64,000 bases of DNA from Sedimenticola selenatireducens DSM 17993 (GCF_000428045.1 NZ_ATZE01000009.1:1-64000), one strand, 5' to 3'. Numbered from the stretch's first letter, positions 29,071 through 39,335 are shown. The notes: a model not told the origin generated them from the sequence alone. Program-made: numbers and translations.

Positions 29071-32000
29071 ATGCAATTTGAGAAAGAGACGGTCCTGCCA
29101 CGGTCTGAGTTGACCAGCCTGAAATGGATCATACTGATCAGTGGCGTAATAGCCGTTTTCGCCGTGCTGGTCGTTTCCATCTATCTGCATATCGCGCTGG
29201 AAAGGGAAGCAGTTCAGAACTGGCGCGAACAGAATCTCCCGTTGGCCAAGGCGCTGGCCGGGCGGATTGACCAGAAAATAGAAAAAGCCGCCGCAACACT
29301 GCGCCTGGTAGCCGGATTGCCCCAGTTCCGGCAGCCCCTGAATCCTGACAACATTGAACAAGCTATCGGTGGTGTGGCCGAATCGTTTGAACAGGAGAAG
29401 CGTCAGATCCTGGAACGGTTGAGGAAAGAGAATGCCGATCTTTCCCTTCTCTTCCTGCTGACGGCCAATGGGGATCACTATCTGGCCCAGCCGTTCGATG
29501 CTCAGCGCGGGGTCAGAAAATACAACATGAGTGACCGGGCCTATTTCAGGGAGACCCTGCGCACCGGCAGTACAGTGGTCTCTGACAGCTTCGTTGGGGC
29601 CGATGGTCGGCTGATCGTGGTGATCAACACGCCGATAAAGAATTCCCGTGATGAGATCACTGCACATCTGGGAGGGGTATTTTACCTGGATCATGTCGCC
29701 AGGTTGATCCAACGTATTGATGCTGTGGCATTTGACGAACTTTTTCTGCTTGATCGCAAAGGCGGACTGGTGGGGCATAGCAATCAGCAGTGGCTCATCC
29801 CCAACCAGCGGGAAGCATTCCGGAAGCGGCCGGAAATGGGCGAACTGCTGGCAGTGTCTGCGCCCGATGATATTGTGGAGACCAGTTACCGGGTGATTAA
29901 AGACCCGGGTGGGGGAGGCGTGCGTCACGCTTTTACGGTACCGCTGGCATCGGGGTGGCGTATGGTCGCGCTGCGTGATCGTAGTTCCCTGTTAAGCAGT
30001 GTCCAAGCCCGCTCCAACGCTATTACTGCCACTACAGCCCTGATTTTGCTTAATCTCGCCGGCTTTGGTCTGGCCTTTGTCAACTCTGTCGGTAAGCGCT
30101 GGCGACAGGCTGAGACTGCTCTGATAGCAGCCAAACGCCAGTTGGAAAATGAAGTGGGGGAGCGCACTCATGAGCTTATCGCCTCGCATGAGCAAATCGA
30201 ACTGCTACTGGCCTCTACCGGTGCCGGCATTTTTGGAATTGATCTGCAAGGATGTTGTACTTTTTGCAACATAGCCTGTGTTGAGACACTTGGATATCCG
30301 AGTGACCGGGATCTGTTGGGAAAACACCTGTTCGATATCATTCATCACTGTCACTCTGATGGCACACCCTACGAAAGAGACAGTTCTCCGATACTGGCAG
30401 CAGTCCACAGTGAAAAAAAGGTCTACAGGGAGCACGAGGTATTCTGTACCGCCGACGGTGAATGCATGCCGGTGGAATATCGTGCCTATCCCATGCGTCT
30501 TCATGACAAGGTGGTTGGAGCGGTGGTGACCTTCAACGATATCAGTGCCCGCATCAACGCCCAGCAGGCACAGGCCGACAGCGATGCCAGGTTCCATTCG
30601 CTGTTTACCCGGTCCAATGACGCTATTTTTCTGCTGAATCCGCAGACCGGTCACTATCTCGATGCCAATAAGGCCGCTGAAAAGCTGACCGGCCGTTCTG
30701 TCGACGAATTGATTACCCTGACCACGTCCGACGTCTGCCCTGCGGGTGCCAGTGAGCGCCGCAATCAGGTGCAAGAGATAGAGGCTACATGTGACATGGG
30801 TGAGGTGATCTACCTCCGCCCGGACGGTACAGCAAGGACCGCTCAACTGAGCGTGGTGCCCTTGGCGGACGGTCTGGTGTTCGGAATCGCCCATGACATT
30901 ACCGAGCAACTCGCCTCCAAACAGGCGCTCATGCAAAGCGAAGCACATCTTCGGGCGCTGTCTGAGGCCGCATTCGAGGCGATCTTCATCTCTGAAGAGG
31001 GAGTCTGTCTGGGACAGAATCCGGCTGCGGAAAAGCTCTTCGGCTATAGCCTGGCGGAGGCGCTTGGACGGTCTATTCTGGAGTGGGTGGCCCGGGAGTC
31101 ACGGGAGATGGTGAGACAGAAAATACTGGACGGTTGTATCGAGCCTTACGAGGTGCTGGCTCTGCGCAAGGATGGCTCCACTTTCCCGGCGGAGATCCGC
31201 GGCCGCTCCATGCCTTATCAGGATCGGATGGTTCGCGTCACTGCACTGCGGGATATCACCGACCGCCGGGATGCTGAACTCAGACTGCAGCGGACCAATA
31301 CCCTGTTGCATGCGGTGATCGATCAGGCGCCCTTTGCCATAACCCTGTGTGAAGGTTCGGCGCAAGACTGGTTCCTAACCCTGGCCAATCAGGAAGCACA
31401 GCGGATTACCGGTGCGACTGAGGCACAGCAGCAAAAGATTCGCTTTATCGATGGGGAGCTGCTGAATCCGATTGTGCGTACCTGGGAGATGCTGCACCCC
31501 GACGGTACACCCATCGATGTGCGGGATACCCCGCTGGTGAAGGCGATGGTGGAGCAACGGGTTACGCGCAGCAAGGAGATGATAATCCGGCGGACGGATG
31601 GGGTGGAGACCTATGTGCTGGCAAATGCCTCCCCGATCTATGGTGACGATGGAAGCCACATCGCCGGTATCTTCACCTATCCCGATATTACCGAGAACAA
31701 GCGCACCGAGGAGACTATTCGCACCCTCTCCCAGGCGATGGAGCAGAGTCCGGTCTCTGTGGTGATTACCGGCCTGGACGGTGTAATCGAATACACCAAC
31801 CGGGGCTTTGAGCGCTCTTCCGGCTATAGCTCTGAGGAGATGTGTGGCCAGCATACCCGGCTATTGGGCTCGGGCAATACACCGGCTGAAGTCTATAAGG
31901 AACTTTGGTCGACCATTACCAGTGGAAAACCCTGGCAGGGTGAGTTCCAGAACAAACGCAAGGATGGCTCGCTGTTCTGGGAATATGCCCATATCTCGCC

Positions 32001-33372
32001 CATTTTCGACAGCCAGGGCCGGATTCGTCATTATCTGGCGGTAAAGGAGGACATCACCCTGCGCAAGGTGCAGGAGGAGAAGATCCTGCATCAGGCACAT
32101 TTTGACAGCCTGACCGGGCTGCCCAACCGGTTTCTCGCCCTGGACCGGCTTTCTCAGATTATTCGTACCGCCCATCGGGAACATCATCAGGCGGCAGTGC
32201 TGTTCCTCGACCTGGATGACTTTAAGAAAGTGAACGACACCCTCGGTCATGAGGTGGGCGACCAGGTGATAGACGAAGCGGCACGTCGGGTCAAATGGGC
32301 AGTACGGGAAGAGGATACCGTGGGTCGACTGGGCGGGGACGAGTTTATTGTGCTGCTCGCTCATCTGCATGACAAGAGTGATGCCATGCGGGTTGCCGAA
32401 AAGATCCTGGCGGCATTCAGGACGGTATTCCGTCTTGGTGAGCGGGAGATCCTGTTGACCGTCAGTGTCGGGATATCGATATACCCCGATGATGGCGATA
32501 CAGCCAAGATACTGCTGCGCAATGCGGATACGGCCATGTATTACTCCAAATCGATTGGCCGCAATGCGTTCAATTTCTATACCGATGCGATGAACCAGGA
32601 TGTGTCGCGACGGGTGGAACTTGAAGAGCAGTTGTACACGGCATTGGAAAATAATGAGTTCTATATCCACTACCAGCCGGTCATGAATATCCATAGTCAG
32701 CGTATTGTCGGTGCCGAGGCACTACTGCGCTGGAACAATCCGAGGCTGGGTCAGGTTGCACCGACCGAATTTATCGAGATTGCCGAGCGTACCGGGCGTA
32801 TTGTACAGATCGGTGAATATGTGATGCGGCAAGCCGTGCAGCAGGCACGCCATTGGCATGATCAGCAACACCAGACCTTCAGGGTGGCGGTGAACGTGTC
32901 GCCGGTACAGTTCAAGGACGGAAATTTCCTGAGCATGGTAGAAACGGTCCTCAAGGAGTACCAGCTGCCGGGTAAGTTTCTTGAGATTGAAGTGACCGAG
33001 AATGTGCTGCTGAGCGAGAAGATCAACTCAGTCGAGATACTCAATGGTCTGCGGGATCTCGGTATCTCCCTGTCCATGGATGATTTCGGCACCGGCTATT
33101 CATCGCTCAGCTACCTGCGTCACTACCACTTTGACACGTTGAAGATTGATCGTAGCTTTGTCCGTGACATCACCTCCGACCCGGACGACCGGGAACTGGT
33201 GGTGGCGACCATCTCCATGGCCCGCAGCCTGGGTCTTAAGGTGATCGCGGAGGGGGTTGAGAATGCGGAGCAGCTTGCCATACTGCAGGCCGAGAAGTGC
33301 GACTTTGCCCAGGGCTACTATTTCAGCAAGCCGATAACCGCGAAGGCCCTGGAGCGGTTTTTCATGAATTGA
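29071..33372 (+). CDS. Cache-PAS(x5)-GGDEF-EAL sensor protein
   Basis: Membrane-bound c-di-GMP turnover protein of 1433 residues. Two helices (about 22-44 and 315-337) enclose a periplasmic double-Cache-type sensor. Five PAS domains follow (about 370-490, 505-610, 625-735, 745-870 and 885-1005), then a GGDEF domain with intact GGDEF and a preceding REED that fits the RxxD inhibitory site, and an EAL domain with EALLRW, DDFGTGYSSLSYL and AEGVEN intact. Both activities are possible, and in such proteins the EAL activity often dominates. PAS1 contains three closely spaced cysteines (GCCTFCNIAC), unusual for a PAS and possibly metal- or redox-sensitive. No good ribosome site is visible before the ATG. 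Confidence 0.93.
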   Translation: MQFEKETVLPRSELTSLKWIILISGVIAVFAVLVVSIYLHIALEREAVQNWREQNLPLAKALAGRIDQKIEKAAATLRLVAGLPQFRQPLNPDNIEQAIGGVAESFEQEKRQILERLRKENADLSLLFLLTANGDHYLAQPFDAQRGVRKYNMSDRAYFRETLRTGSTVVSDSFVGADGRLIVVINTPIKNSRDEITAHLGGVFYLDHVARLIQRIDAVAFDELFLLDRKGGLVGHSNQQWLIPNQREAFRKRPEMGELLAVSAPDDIVETSYRVIKDPGGGGVRHAFTVPLASGWRMVALRDRSSLLSSVQARSNAITATTALILLNLAGFGLAFVNSVGKRWRQAETALIAAKRQLENEVGERTHELIASHEQIELLLASTGAGIFGIDLQGCCTFCNIACVETLGYPSDRDLLGKHLFDIIHHCHSDGTPYERDSSPILAAVHSEKKVYREHEVFCTADGECMPVEYRAYPMRLHDKVVGAVVTFNDISARINAQQAQADSDARFHSLFTRSNDAIFLLNPQTGHYLDANKAAEKLTGRSVDELITLTTSDVCPAGASERRNQVQEIEATCDMGEVIYLRPDGTARTAQLSVVPLADGLVFGIAHDITEQLASKQALMQSEAHLRALSEAAFEAIFISEEGVCLGQNPAAEKLFGYSLAEALGRSILEWVARESREMVRQKILDGCIEPYEVLALRKDGSTFPAEIRGRSMPYQDRMVRVTALRDITDRRDAELRLQRTNTLLHAVIDQAPFAITLCEGSAQDWFLTLANQEAQRITGATEAQQQKIRFIDGELLNPIVRTWEMLHPDGTPIDVRDTPLVKAMVEQRVTRSKEMIIRRTDGVETYVLANASPIYGDDGSHIAGIFTYPDITENKRTEETIRTLSQAMEQSPVSVVITGLDGVIEYTNRGFERSSGYSSEEMCGQHTRLLGSGNTPAEVYKELWSTITSGKPWQGEFQNKRKDGSLFWEYAHISPIFDSQGRIRHYLAVKEDITLRKVQEEKILHQAHFDSLTGLPNRFLALDRLSQIIRTAHREHHQAAVLFLDLDDFKKVNDTLGHEVGDQVIDEAARRVKWAVREEDTVGRLGGDEFIVLLAHLHDKSDAMRVAEKILAAFRTVFRLGEREILLTVSVGISIYPDDGDTAKILLRNADTAMYYSKSIGRNAFNFYTDAMNQDVSRRVELEEQLYTALENNEFYIHYQPVMNIHSQRIVGAEALLRWNNPRLGQVAPTEFIEIAERTGRIVQIGEYVMRQAVQQARHWHDQQHQTFRVAVNVSPVQFKDGNFLSMVETVLKEYQLPGKFLEIEVTENVLLSEKINSVEILNGLRDLGISLSMDDFGTGYSSLSYLRHYHFDTLKIDRSFVRDITSDPDDRELVVATISMARSLGLKVIAEGVENAEQLAILQAEKCDFAQGYYFSKPITAKALERFFMN

Positions 33373-33501
33373 CAATAGGCTCCAGCTTGTTCTTGTAGGG
33401 TCGGAGAGGGTGCATGGGTGAGGGTATCCTGGAGAAGCCAGGGTCTCGGAATGGATAGCAGTCTATAGCCTTCTGCCCGCGTCCGACTGTCAGGAGATAA
33501 A

Positions 33502-33993
33502 GTGGTAGCAATGATTGAAATTATTCAGGCCGATCTGTCACAAACCCGGCACGCCAGCGCGCTGGTTGAACTGCTGGATGCCTATGCCCGTGATCCGATG
33601 GGTGGCGGGCAGCCGCTGGCGGAGTCCACCCGCCGGAACCTGGCGGCCGAACTGCACAAGCGCCAGGATGCGGTAAGCTTTCTTGCCTTTGCCGGTGAGC
33701 GTCCGGTGGGGTTGGTGAACTGCTTTGAAGGATTCTCGACCTTCAACTGCCGGCCCTTGCTCAATATCCATGATGTGGTGGTAATGGATGGCTACCGGGG
33801 ACAGGGTATTGCCCGGCAACTGTTGCAACAGGTGGAAGCCCATGCCCGGGCGCGCGGGTGCTGCAAACTGACCCTGGAAGTACTGGAGGGCAACCGGCCG
33901 GCCCAGGCGGCATATCTAAGCGCCGGCTTTGCCGGCTATGAACTGGACCCGGTGACGGGGCGGGCGCTGTTCTGGGAGAAGAAACTGGATTGA
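33502..33993 (+). CDS. GNAT-family N-acetyltransferase
   Basis: Soluble 163-residue acetyltransferase. The acetyl-CoA-binding motif A is visible as VVVMDGYRGQGIARQLL (R/Q-x-x-G-x-G/A pattern), with LTLEVLEGNRPAQAAYLSAGF after it. The substrate is not predictable. GTG at 33502 has AGGAG five bases upstream; an ATG at 33511 is the alternative. It stands alone between the c-di-GMP protein and an intergenic repeat. Confidence 0.88.
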   Translation: MVAMIEIIQADLSQTRHASALVELLDAYARDPMGGGQPLAESTRRNLAAELHKRQDAVSFLAFAGERPVGLVNCFEGFSTFNCRPLLNIHDVVVMDGYRGQGIARQLLQQVEAHARARGCCKLTLEVLEGNRPAQAAYLSAGFAGYELDPVTGRALFWEKKLD

Positions 33994-34029
33994 GGGTGTG
34001 TGGCGGTACCGGCTTGGATTTGATCCCAT

Positions 34030-34230
34030 TTCGTAGGGGCAGGCCCCTGTGCCTGCCCGATTGTGATATGGGTGCATGGTTGGGCAACCACGGGGGGTGC
34101 CCCCACATTCCTCTTTGCGGCGAGGGCGCCGCTTACCCAAAAATCACCTGTAGGAGGCCCGCCCCGGGCCGATGGAAACCGGCTCATAGCCAAACCGGTC
34201 CCTTCGCGGCTTTACAGCCCGCTTCCCGCA
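34030..34230. repeat. GC-rich intergenic palindromes
   Basis: The gap between the acetyltransferase and moeA is made of GC-rich inverted repeats, including GGGCAGGC-CCCTGT-GCCTGCCC near 34038-34060 and GGGCAACC...GGGTGCCCCC further on. Such GTAGGGGCAGGC-type sequences are commonly dispersed between genes; no gene is supported here. Confidence 0.5.
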
Positions 34231-34237
34231 GACCCGA

Positions 34238-35503
34238 TCAATGCCGCAGCAGATCGAACGGCTGGACCTCCACCAGGTCTCCCGCCTGCACATTGCCGGT
34301 CTCGTCGGATAGCCGGATGAGGCAATTTCCACTGCTCATGGAACTGAGCACGCCCGAGCCCTGGCGCCCGGAACTCTTCACCACCAGTTCGCCCGCGTCA
34401 TCCAGGGACAGGATGCCGCGCTGGAATTCGGTGCGCCCCGGCAGTTTGCGCAGCGGTGATCCCGCCTTCACCCGGAGTGTGGGGGAGAGCCGTTCGCACT
34501 TGCCCTGCAAACGCTGGATCGCCGGCCGGGCGAACTGCAGGAAGGTGATCATCACCGCCACCGGATTGCCCGGCAGGCCGAAGAAGCAGGCGTTGCCGAT
34601 ATGGGCGAAGGTGAGCGGCCGCCCCGGCTTGATCGCCACCTTGGAGAAGTGCACTTCGCCCAGTTGCTGGATCGCTTCGGCGATAAAATCCGCCTCGCCC
34701 ACCGAGATGCCGCCGGATGTGAGTACCAGGTCGGCCTCTCCGGCGGCCTGGGTCATGGCTTCCTGTATGGCGTCCGCCCGGTCGGGTATCACACCCATGT
34801 CTATAGCGTCGGCGCCCAGTTCGGTGAGCATGCCGAACAGGGTGTAGCGGTTGCTGTCGTAGATCTGTCCCTCTTCCAGTGGCTGGCCGATACTGCGGAT
34901 CTCATCCCCGCTGGAGAAGAAGGCCACGCGTACGCGGCGGCGTACTGCAACTTCGGGGATGCCCAGCGAGGCCAGCAGTCCCAGCTGAGCCGGGCCGATC
35001 TCGTCACCCTCCCGCAGGACTATGGCATCGGCCTGGATATCCTCGCCGGCCTGCCGCACATTGGCGCCAGGCTTGGTGCGGGGATCGATAATCGCCGTGT
35101 CACCGTCCCGTTCCACCCACTCCTGCATGATCACGGTATCGGCCGCTTCCGGCACCTTGGCGCCGGTCATGATGCGGATGCACTCGCCCCGGTTAAGTTC
35201 TCCCTGATAGGGTTGACCGGCAAAGGCGCTACCGACCACCTTCAGCCGATGTGTGCCTTCGGTGGGTATATCCTTGCCGAACAGGGCGTAGCCATCCATG
35301 GCGGAGTTTCGATAGGCCGGCACATTGATCGGTGAGGCGATGGGGCGGGCCAGTACGCGTCCCAGGGCATTGCGCAATGGCGCCGCCTCGATGCCGTCAA
35401 CCGGCCGGACCCTGGCCATTATCATTTTCAAGGCATCGCCGGCACTGATTGAACTGTCAGTCGCGTCCATGCAGCAGTCGCTGGGTTTGTTGCTATCGGT
35501 CAT
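34238..35503 (-). CDS. moeA: Molybdopterin molybdenumtransferase MoeA
   Basis: Inserts molybdate (or tungstate) into adenylylated molybdopterin to form the active cofactor. Length (421) is normal and the three-domain order is visible: MoeA N-terminal part with VPAYRNSAMDGYAL (about 63), the molybdopterin-binding domain with LTSGGISVGEADF and FGLPGNPVAV, and a C-terminal beta barrel. It is the last gene of the likely tupABC-mot1-moeA operon, 135 bp after mot1. This context suggests it serves the tungsten enzyme encoded divergently. Confidence 0.95.
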   Translation of the reverse strand: MTDSNKPSDCCMDATDSSISAGDALKMIMARVRPVDGIEAAPLRNALGRVLARPIASPINVPAYRNSAMDGYALFGKDIPTEGTHRLKVVGSAFAGQPYQGELNRGECIRIMTGAKVPEAADTVIMQEWVERDGDTAIIDPRTKPGANVRQAGEDIQADAIVLREGDEIGPAQLGLLASLGIPEVAVRRRVRVAFFSSGDEIRSIGQPLEEGQIYDSNRYTLFGMLTELGADAIDMGVIPDRADAIQEAMTQAAGEADLVLTSGGISVGEADFIAEAIQQLGEVHFSKVAIKPGRPLTFAHIGNACFFGLPGNPVAVMITFLQFARPAIQRLQGKCERLSPTLRVKAGSPLRKLPGRTEFQRGILSLDDAGELVVKSSGRQGSGVLSSMSSGNCLIRLSDETGNVQAGDLVEVQPFDLLRH

Positions 35504-35638
35504 GGTCTCTGTCCATGGTCTTGTGAGTGAAAAAAGGCGTGGTCGGAACGGTAAATTACCGGATTATAAGGGTGAAAACCAATCCATTCCGATTAAATCA
35601 GGAATCCCTGAAAAAACGGCGTCATCCCTCATTGGGCA

Positions 35639-36826
35639 CTAAATTTTAATTCCCCTCCACTGCAGGAGCCGGGAGACAATGATCCCGCAGACAAAGGCGA
35701 TGCTCATATTTGTTGTGGCCAGGCTGATGCCGGCGATCAGAAAGGCAATAAAGAGTTCTTGCCGCTCCGTGATATCCCTGATCAGCAGTGCCAGTTCCAG
35801 GCCGGCAAAGAGCAGCAGCACACCCAGAACCGCGTATGGGATGGCAGACAGCAGAGCGATGCCGATACCACCAAAACCGAGGGCGATCAGAACAAAGAGC
35901 AGGCCGATCATGATGTTTGAGCCACCGGTTCTGGCGCCAAAGCGGTAATGGGCTGCCAGGCCGCCGGCACCGTGACAGAGGGGCATGGCGGCCATGAGTC
36001 CCGCGCATATGTTTGCCAATCCCATACCGAGCGAAAAGTTGCGGTTCGATACCCTCTGTGTCTGCTCGCCGGTTCCAAACAGGTTCCTTGCGGTATCCGT
36101 GGTGCCGATGATGGCGTTGCCGATGGTGAGCGGCAGTTGTGGAAGAACCAGCAGGAAGAGGGCGGTGAAAAGGTCGTCCACATTCGGGGTAACAAGGCCC
36201 ATGGTCGAGGGGCCGAAGCTCCACTCCAACCCCCTGAGGGAGCCAAATGGAATGCCGATGACTATCCCTGCAGCCACCACAACCAGGGCCGCCGGAAAAC
36301 GCCGGCTGGCAATCAGGCACAGGACCAGGATCAACGCCGCCAGGCCGAGTAGCGGATTGACCGGAATGCCTCCCAGGGATGCGGTGTTGCCAGCACCCTG
36401 CATTAGAAGCTCCGGACTGCTGATGAAGTCGATTCCCTTGATCATGAGGATGAAACCCAGGCCAAGCTGGATACCGCGAACAATTGGCTTGGTGAAAAGT
36501 CTTGCCAGCCAGTCAATCAGGCCGGTAAAGGCCAGAAGGATCAGCGCACCGCCAAAAAGCAGGCCGGTAGCCGAAATTACCGGCAATGAAATCCTCTCTG
36601 GGAAAGCGATGGCGATAGCCGAGACCAGCTTGAGGGGTTGGACTGGTATGGGCAGTTTATAATAGACGCCGGAGAGCAGATAAAACAGACCGACCCACAG
36701 GAATACAGAGCTGAAACTCAGGCCATTGATCGTTACCAGTCCAATGGACAGGGGTATGAGCGTTCCCAGATCTCCCAGTGACCCGGCAAATTCGCTCCGG
36801 TCGAACCGGTAAGAACCTATCTGCAT
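35639..36826 (-). CDS. MOT1-type molybdate transporter
   Basis: Polytopic inner-membrane protein of 395 residues with about 10-12 helices. It has the two MOT1 signatures: GSLGDLGTLIPLSIGL in helix 1 and PLCHGAGGLAAHYRFGARTG near residue 270. YYKLPIPVQPLK is also typical. MOT1 proteins are SulP-related and take up molybdate with high affinity. It lies 60 bp after tupC and before moeA, all on one strand, consistent with a shared metal-oxyanion role. Confidence 0.9.
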   Translation of the reverse strand: MQIGSYRFDRSEFAGSLGDLGTLIPLSIGLVTINGLSFSSVFLWVGLFYLLSGVYYKLPIPVQPLKLVSAIAIAFPERISLPVISATGLLFGGALILLAFTGLIDWLARLFTKPIVRGIQLGLGFILMIKGIDFISSPELLMQGAGNTASLGGIPVNPLLGLAALILVLCLIASRRFPAALVVVAAGIVIGIPFGSLRGLEWSFGPSTMGLVTPNVDDLFTALFLLVLPQLPLTIGNAIIGTTDTARNLFGTGEQTQRVSNRNFSLGMGLANICAGLMAAMPLCHGAGGLAAHYRFGARTGGSNIMIGLLFVLIALGFGGIGIALLSAIPYAVLGVLLLFAGLELALLIRDITERQELFIAFLIAGISLATTNMSIAFVCGIIVSRLLQWRGIKI

Positions 36827-36886
36827 TCGTCTCCGTCCTGAAATCTCTCTTACGCGCGGATCATCCGCGAATCACTCCCGGGAAAA

Positions 36887-37615
36887 CTACTTGCCGGCGC
36901 GCTCTTTCACCAGGTCAATGACGGTCGGCGGGTAGGTGGTTTGCAGTGGCTTGGTACTCAACTCGCCGTCATACAGATGGATATGTCGACTTAAATTGAG
37001 TTTTCCTGTCTGTGGTTCATGGCTGGTATAGACTACTCCGATCTGTTGTTGCTGTAGCTGATTGATCAGATCGTAGCAGATTCCCCGCGAGCGCTTGTCC
37101 AGGTTGGAGACCGGCTCGTCCAGTAGCATCAGCCGCGGGGAGAGCGCCCAGGCGCGTGCGATGGCCACCCGCTGTTTCTCCCCCCCGGAGAGTTCGTGGC
37201 AGTTGCGTTTTGCCAGGTGTTCCAGGGAGATAAGCTCCAGCGCCTCGGCAACCTTGGCCCCGATCGCCTGCCGGCCCAGTTTTTTCCGTTTCAGGCCATA
37301 GGCGATATTGTCATAGACTGAGCAGTCAAACAGATAGGGGTGCTGGTGCAGATAACAGATCTGCTCACGCAGATAACGGTAGCTCTGGCGCCAGTTCCGC
37401 TGATTGCCGGCAATCTCAAATCCCACCTGTCGGGGTTTTAGCAGCCCGGCCAGAATACGCAGCAGGGTGGTCTTTCCCGAACCGTTCTGGCCGGTGAGCA
37501 GAGTCAGTTCGCCGGCCCGGAAATCGAGTGAAAGATTGTTCAGAATGATGCGTTCACCCCGATTAAAAGTGAGTTTCTGCAGCTTCAGCCAGGGACGGTT
37601 GTTATCAAGGGTCAT
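36887..37615 (-). CDS. tupC: Tungstate ABC transporter ATP-binding protein
   Basis: Peripheral ATPase of 242 residues powering the TupAB importer. It has Walker A GQNGSGKTT, signature LSGGEKQRVAIARA, Walker B LMLLDEP and the H-loop TSHEP. It overlaps the permease gene by 4 bp (ATGA). Specificity for tungstate is inferred from the TupA neighbour. Confidence 0.92.
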   Translation of the reverse strand: MTLDNNRPWLKLQKLTFNRGERIILNNLSLDFRAGELTLLTGQNGSGKTTLLRILAGLLKPRQVGFEIAGNQRNWRQSYRYLREQICYLHQHPYLFDCSVYDNIAYGLKRKKLGRQAIGAKVAEALELISLEHLAKRNCHELSGGEKQRVAIARAWALSPRLMLLDEPVSNLDKRSRGICYDLINQLQQQQIGVVYTSHEPQTGKLNLSRHIHLYDGELSTKPLQTTYPPTVIDLVKERAGK

Positions 37616-38313
37616 TGGATCACTTCACCTTTTCCCTGTACCTGGCCAAGCAGGATATTCAGAAACAGCGCCATGAACAGTAGCACCATGCCGAGCGCAA
37701 TGCCTTCGGCAAAGCTCCCCTTGCTGGTCTCCAGCGCGATGGCGGTGGGGATATTGCGCGTGTAATTAAGGATGTTGCCACCCAGCATCATGGAACTGCC
37801 GACTTCCGCAATGATGCGTCCAAAGCTGGCCACCAGAGCGCCGATCAGACCGAAGCGCGTCTCATGCAGGATGGTCAGGAGTGCCCGCAAGGGACTGGCG
37901 CCCAGAGTCAGGGCCGTCTCCCAGGCCCGCCGGTCCGACGCCTGCAGGGCGGAGTGGGCCATGGCCACCAGCAGGGGAAAGCAGAGGCACATCTGGCCCA
38001 GGATCATGGCGTCCTGGGTGAACAGCAGCCGCCATGCACCCAGCGGCCCCGCTTTGGAGAGCAGGATGTAGAGTGTCAGTCCGACCACTACGGCGGGGAT
38101 GGAGAGGGCGGTATTGAATATGGACACCAGCAGTCGCCGGCCGGGAAACCGGAAGTAGGCCAGGACAAAAGCGGTCAGTATGCCGAATGGAGCGGCATAC
38201 AGCAGGGCACGCACCGAGACGCTGAAAGAGATGCCGATAATGGTCCAGAGCGAACTATCCCCGGTGAACAGCAGATAGAGGGCCTGGTAACTTGCAGCGC
38301 TCAGTGATTCCAT
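37612..38313 (-). CDS. tupB: Tungstate ABC transporter permease
   Basis: Inner-membrane permease of 233 residues with about five to six helices. The EAA loop region is present as SFGRIIAEVGSSMMLGGNI, typical of TupB/molybdate-type permeases, and LTLGASPLRALLTILHE precedes it. It starts 6 bp after tupA and overlaps tupC by 4 bp. Confidence 0.92.
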   Translation of the reverse strand: MESLSAASYQALYLLFTGDSSLWTIIGISFSVSVRALLYAAPFGILTAFVLAYFRFPGRRLLVSIFNTALSIPAVVVGLTLYILLSKAGPLGAWRLLFTQDAMILGQMCLCFPLLVAMAHSALQASDRRAWETALTLGASPLRALLTILHETRFGLIGALVASFGRIIAEVGSSMMLGGNILNYTRNIPTAIALETSKGSFAEGIALGMVLLFMALFLNILLGQVQGKGEVIQ

Positions 38314-38319
38314 TAATGC

Positions 38320-39126
38320 CTATTTCAACAGCAGTGGGATAAAAAGTGGCTCTCCATGCAGGCGATAGTCCCGGATCAGCTCCTGCCCATCCTGCGAACT
38401 GACCCAGTCGATCAGTTTTTTTGCATCCGCATAGTTGGTGTCGGGATGTTTTGCCGGATTGACCGCGATCACACCATAGGGATTGCTCAGTTGGTTGTCG
38501 CCCTCATTCAGCAACGACATGTCCACCTTGCCCTTGTAGGCGAGCCAGGTGCCCCGGTCGATGAGGGTATAACCATCCAGTTCGCTGGCCATCTGCAGTA
38601 CCTTGCCCATGCCCTGGCCGGCTTCGATATACCAGTTTCCGTCTGGCTGGATATTGGCCGCTTGCCAGAGTGCCTGCTCTTTCTTGTGGGTACCCGAGTC
38701 ATCTCCGCGGGAGATGAATTTGGACTGGCTGCCCTGGATTTTGGTCATGGCTTCGGTGACGGATTTGACGCCTTTGATAGCGGCGGGGTCATTGTTTGGG
38801 CCGACGATAACGAAATCATTGTACATGAACTGGACACGATCGGTGCCGAAACCCTCGGCAACAAACTTCTCTTCCGCGGCTACCGCGTGAACCATCACCA
38901 CATCCACATCACCGTCGCGACCCATTTTCAGCGCCTTACCGGTCCCCACGGCGATTACATGGACCTCGACACCGGTCTGTTTCTGAAAAGCGGGTAGCAG
39001 AATGTCCAGCAGGCCGGAATTCTGCGTGCTGGTGGTGGTGGCCATGCGGAGCGGCGCAGCCTGGACGGCGATTGCCAGTGACCAGAGCAGGCAGAGGGAG
39101 AATAGCAGGCGGATTTTTTTATACAT
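38320..39126 (-). CDS. tupA: Tungstate-binding periplasmic protein
   Basis: Periplasmic substrate-binding protein of 268 residues with a signal peptide cleaved after about residue 23 (LAIAVQA). The TupA anion-binding signature TTTSTQNSGLLD follows directly, with VGTGKALKMG and SRGDDSGTHKKE further on, all diagnostic for the TupA rather than the ModA family. It binds tungstate with high selectivity in characterised members. It is the first gene of the minus-strand operon, about 210 bp downstream of a good promoter overlapped by a ModE-like palindrome. Confidence 0.94.
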   Translation of the reverse strand: MYKKIRLLFSLCLLWSLAIAVQAAPLRMATTTSTQNSGLLDILLPAFQKQTGVEVHVIAVGTGKALKMGRDGDVDVVMVHAVAAEEKFVAEGFGTDRVQFMYNDFVIVGPNNDPAAIKGVKSVTEAMTKIQGSQSKFISRGDDSGTHKKEQALWQAANIQPDGNWYIEAGQGMGKVLQMASELDGYTLIDRGTWLAYKGKVDMSLLNEGDNQLSNPYGVIAVNPAKHPDTNYADAKKLIDWVSSQDGQELIRDYRLHGEPLFIPLLLK

Positions 39127-39335
39127 GGGTACTGGTCCTTTTGATTGGGGTAAAAATACGGCGCTCGGGTCGCAGGTTTTATTGTGGGCGGTTTATCCGG
39201 TCGTTACCGGCCCTCATCGCTCCCGGTTGAAGATTGTTCCCGGGCAATCTTTTCAGTGCTTTTCGGGGCATGGGCAAGCGCCGATCTCGGGTCATTCAGT
39301 TGCAGTTGAAATAAATGAACGGCTCAACGTTATGC
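39127..39335 (-). promoter_or_regulatory. Predicted 5' leader of the tup operon
   Basis: From the predicted promoter to tupA there are about 205 untranslated bases. Two hairpins are evident: AGATTG with CAATCT at 39231-39250 (loop CCCGGGAA on the transcribed strand) and the tetraloop hairpin CCGGT-AACG-ACCGG at 39197-39210. A leader of this length leaves room for RNA-level control, but I see no match to a riboswitch I can name. Confidence 0.35.
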
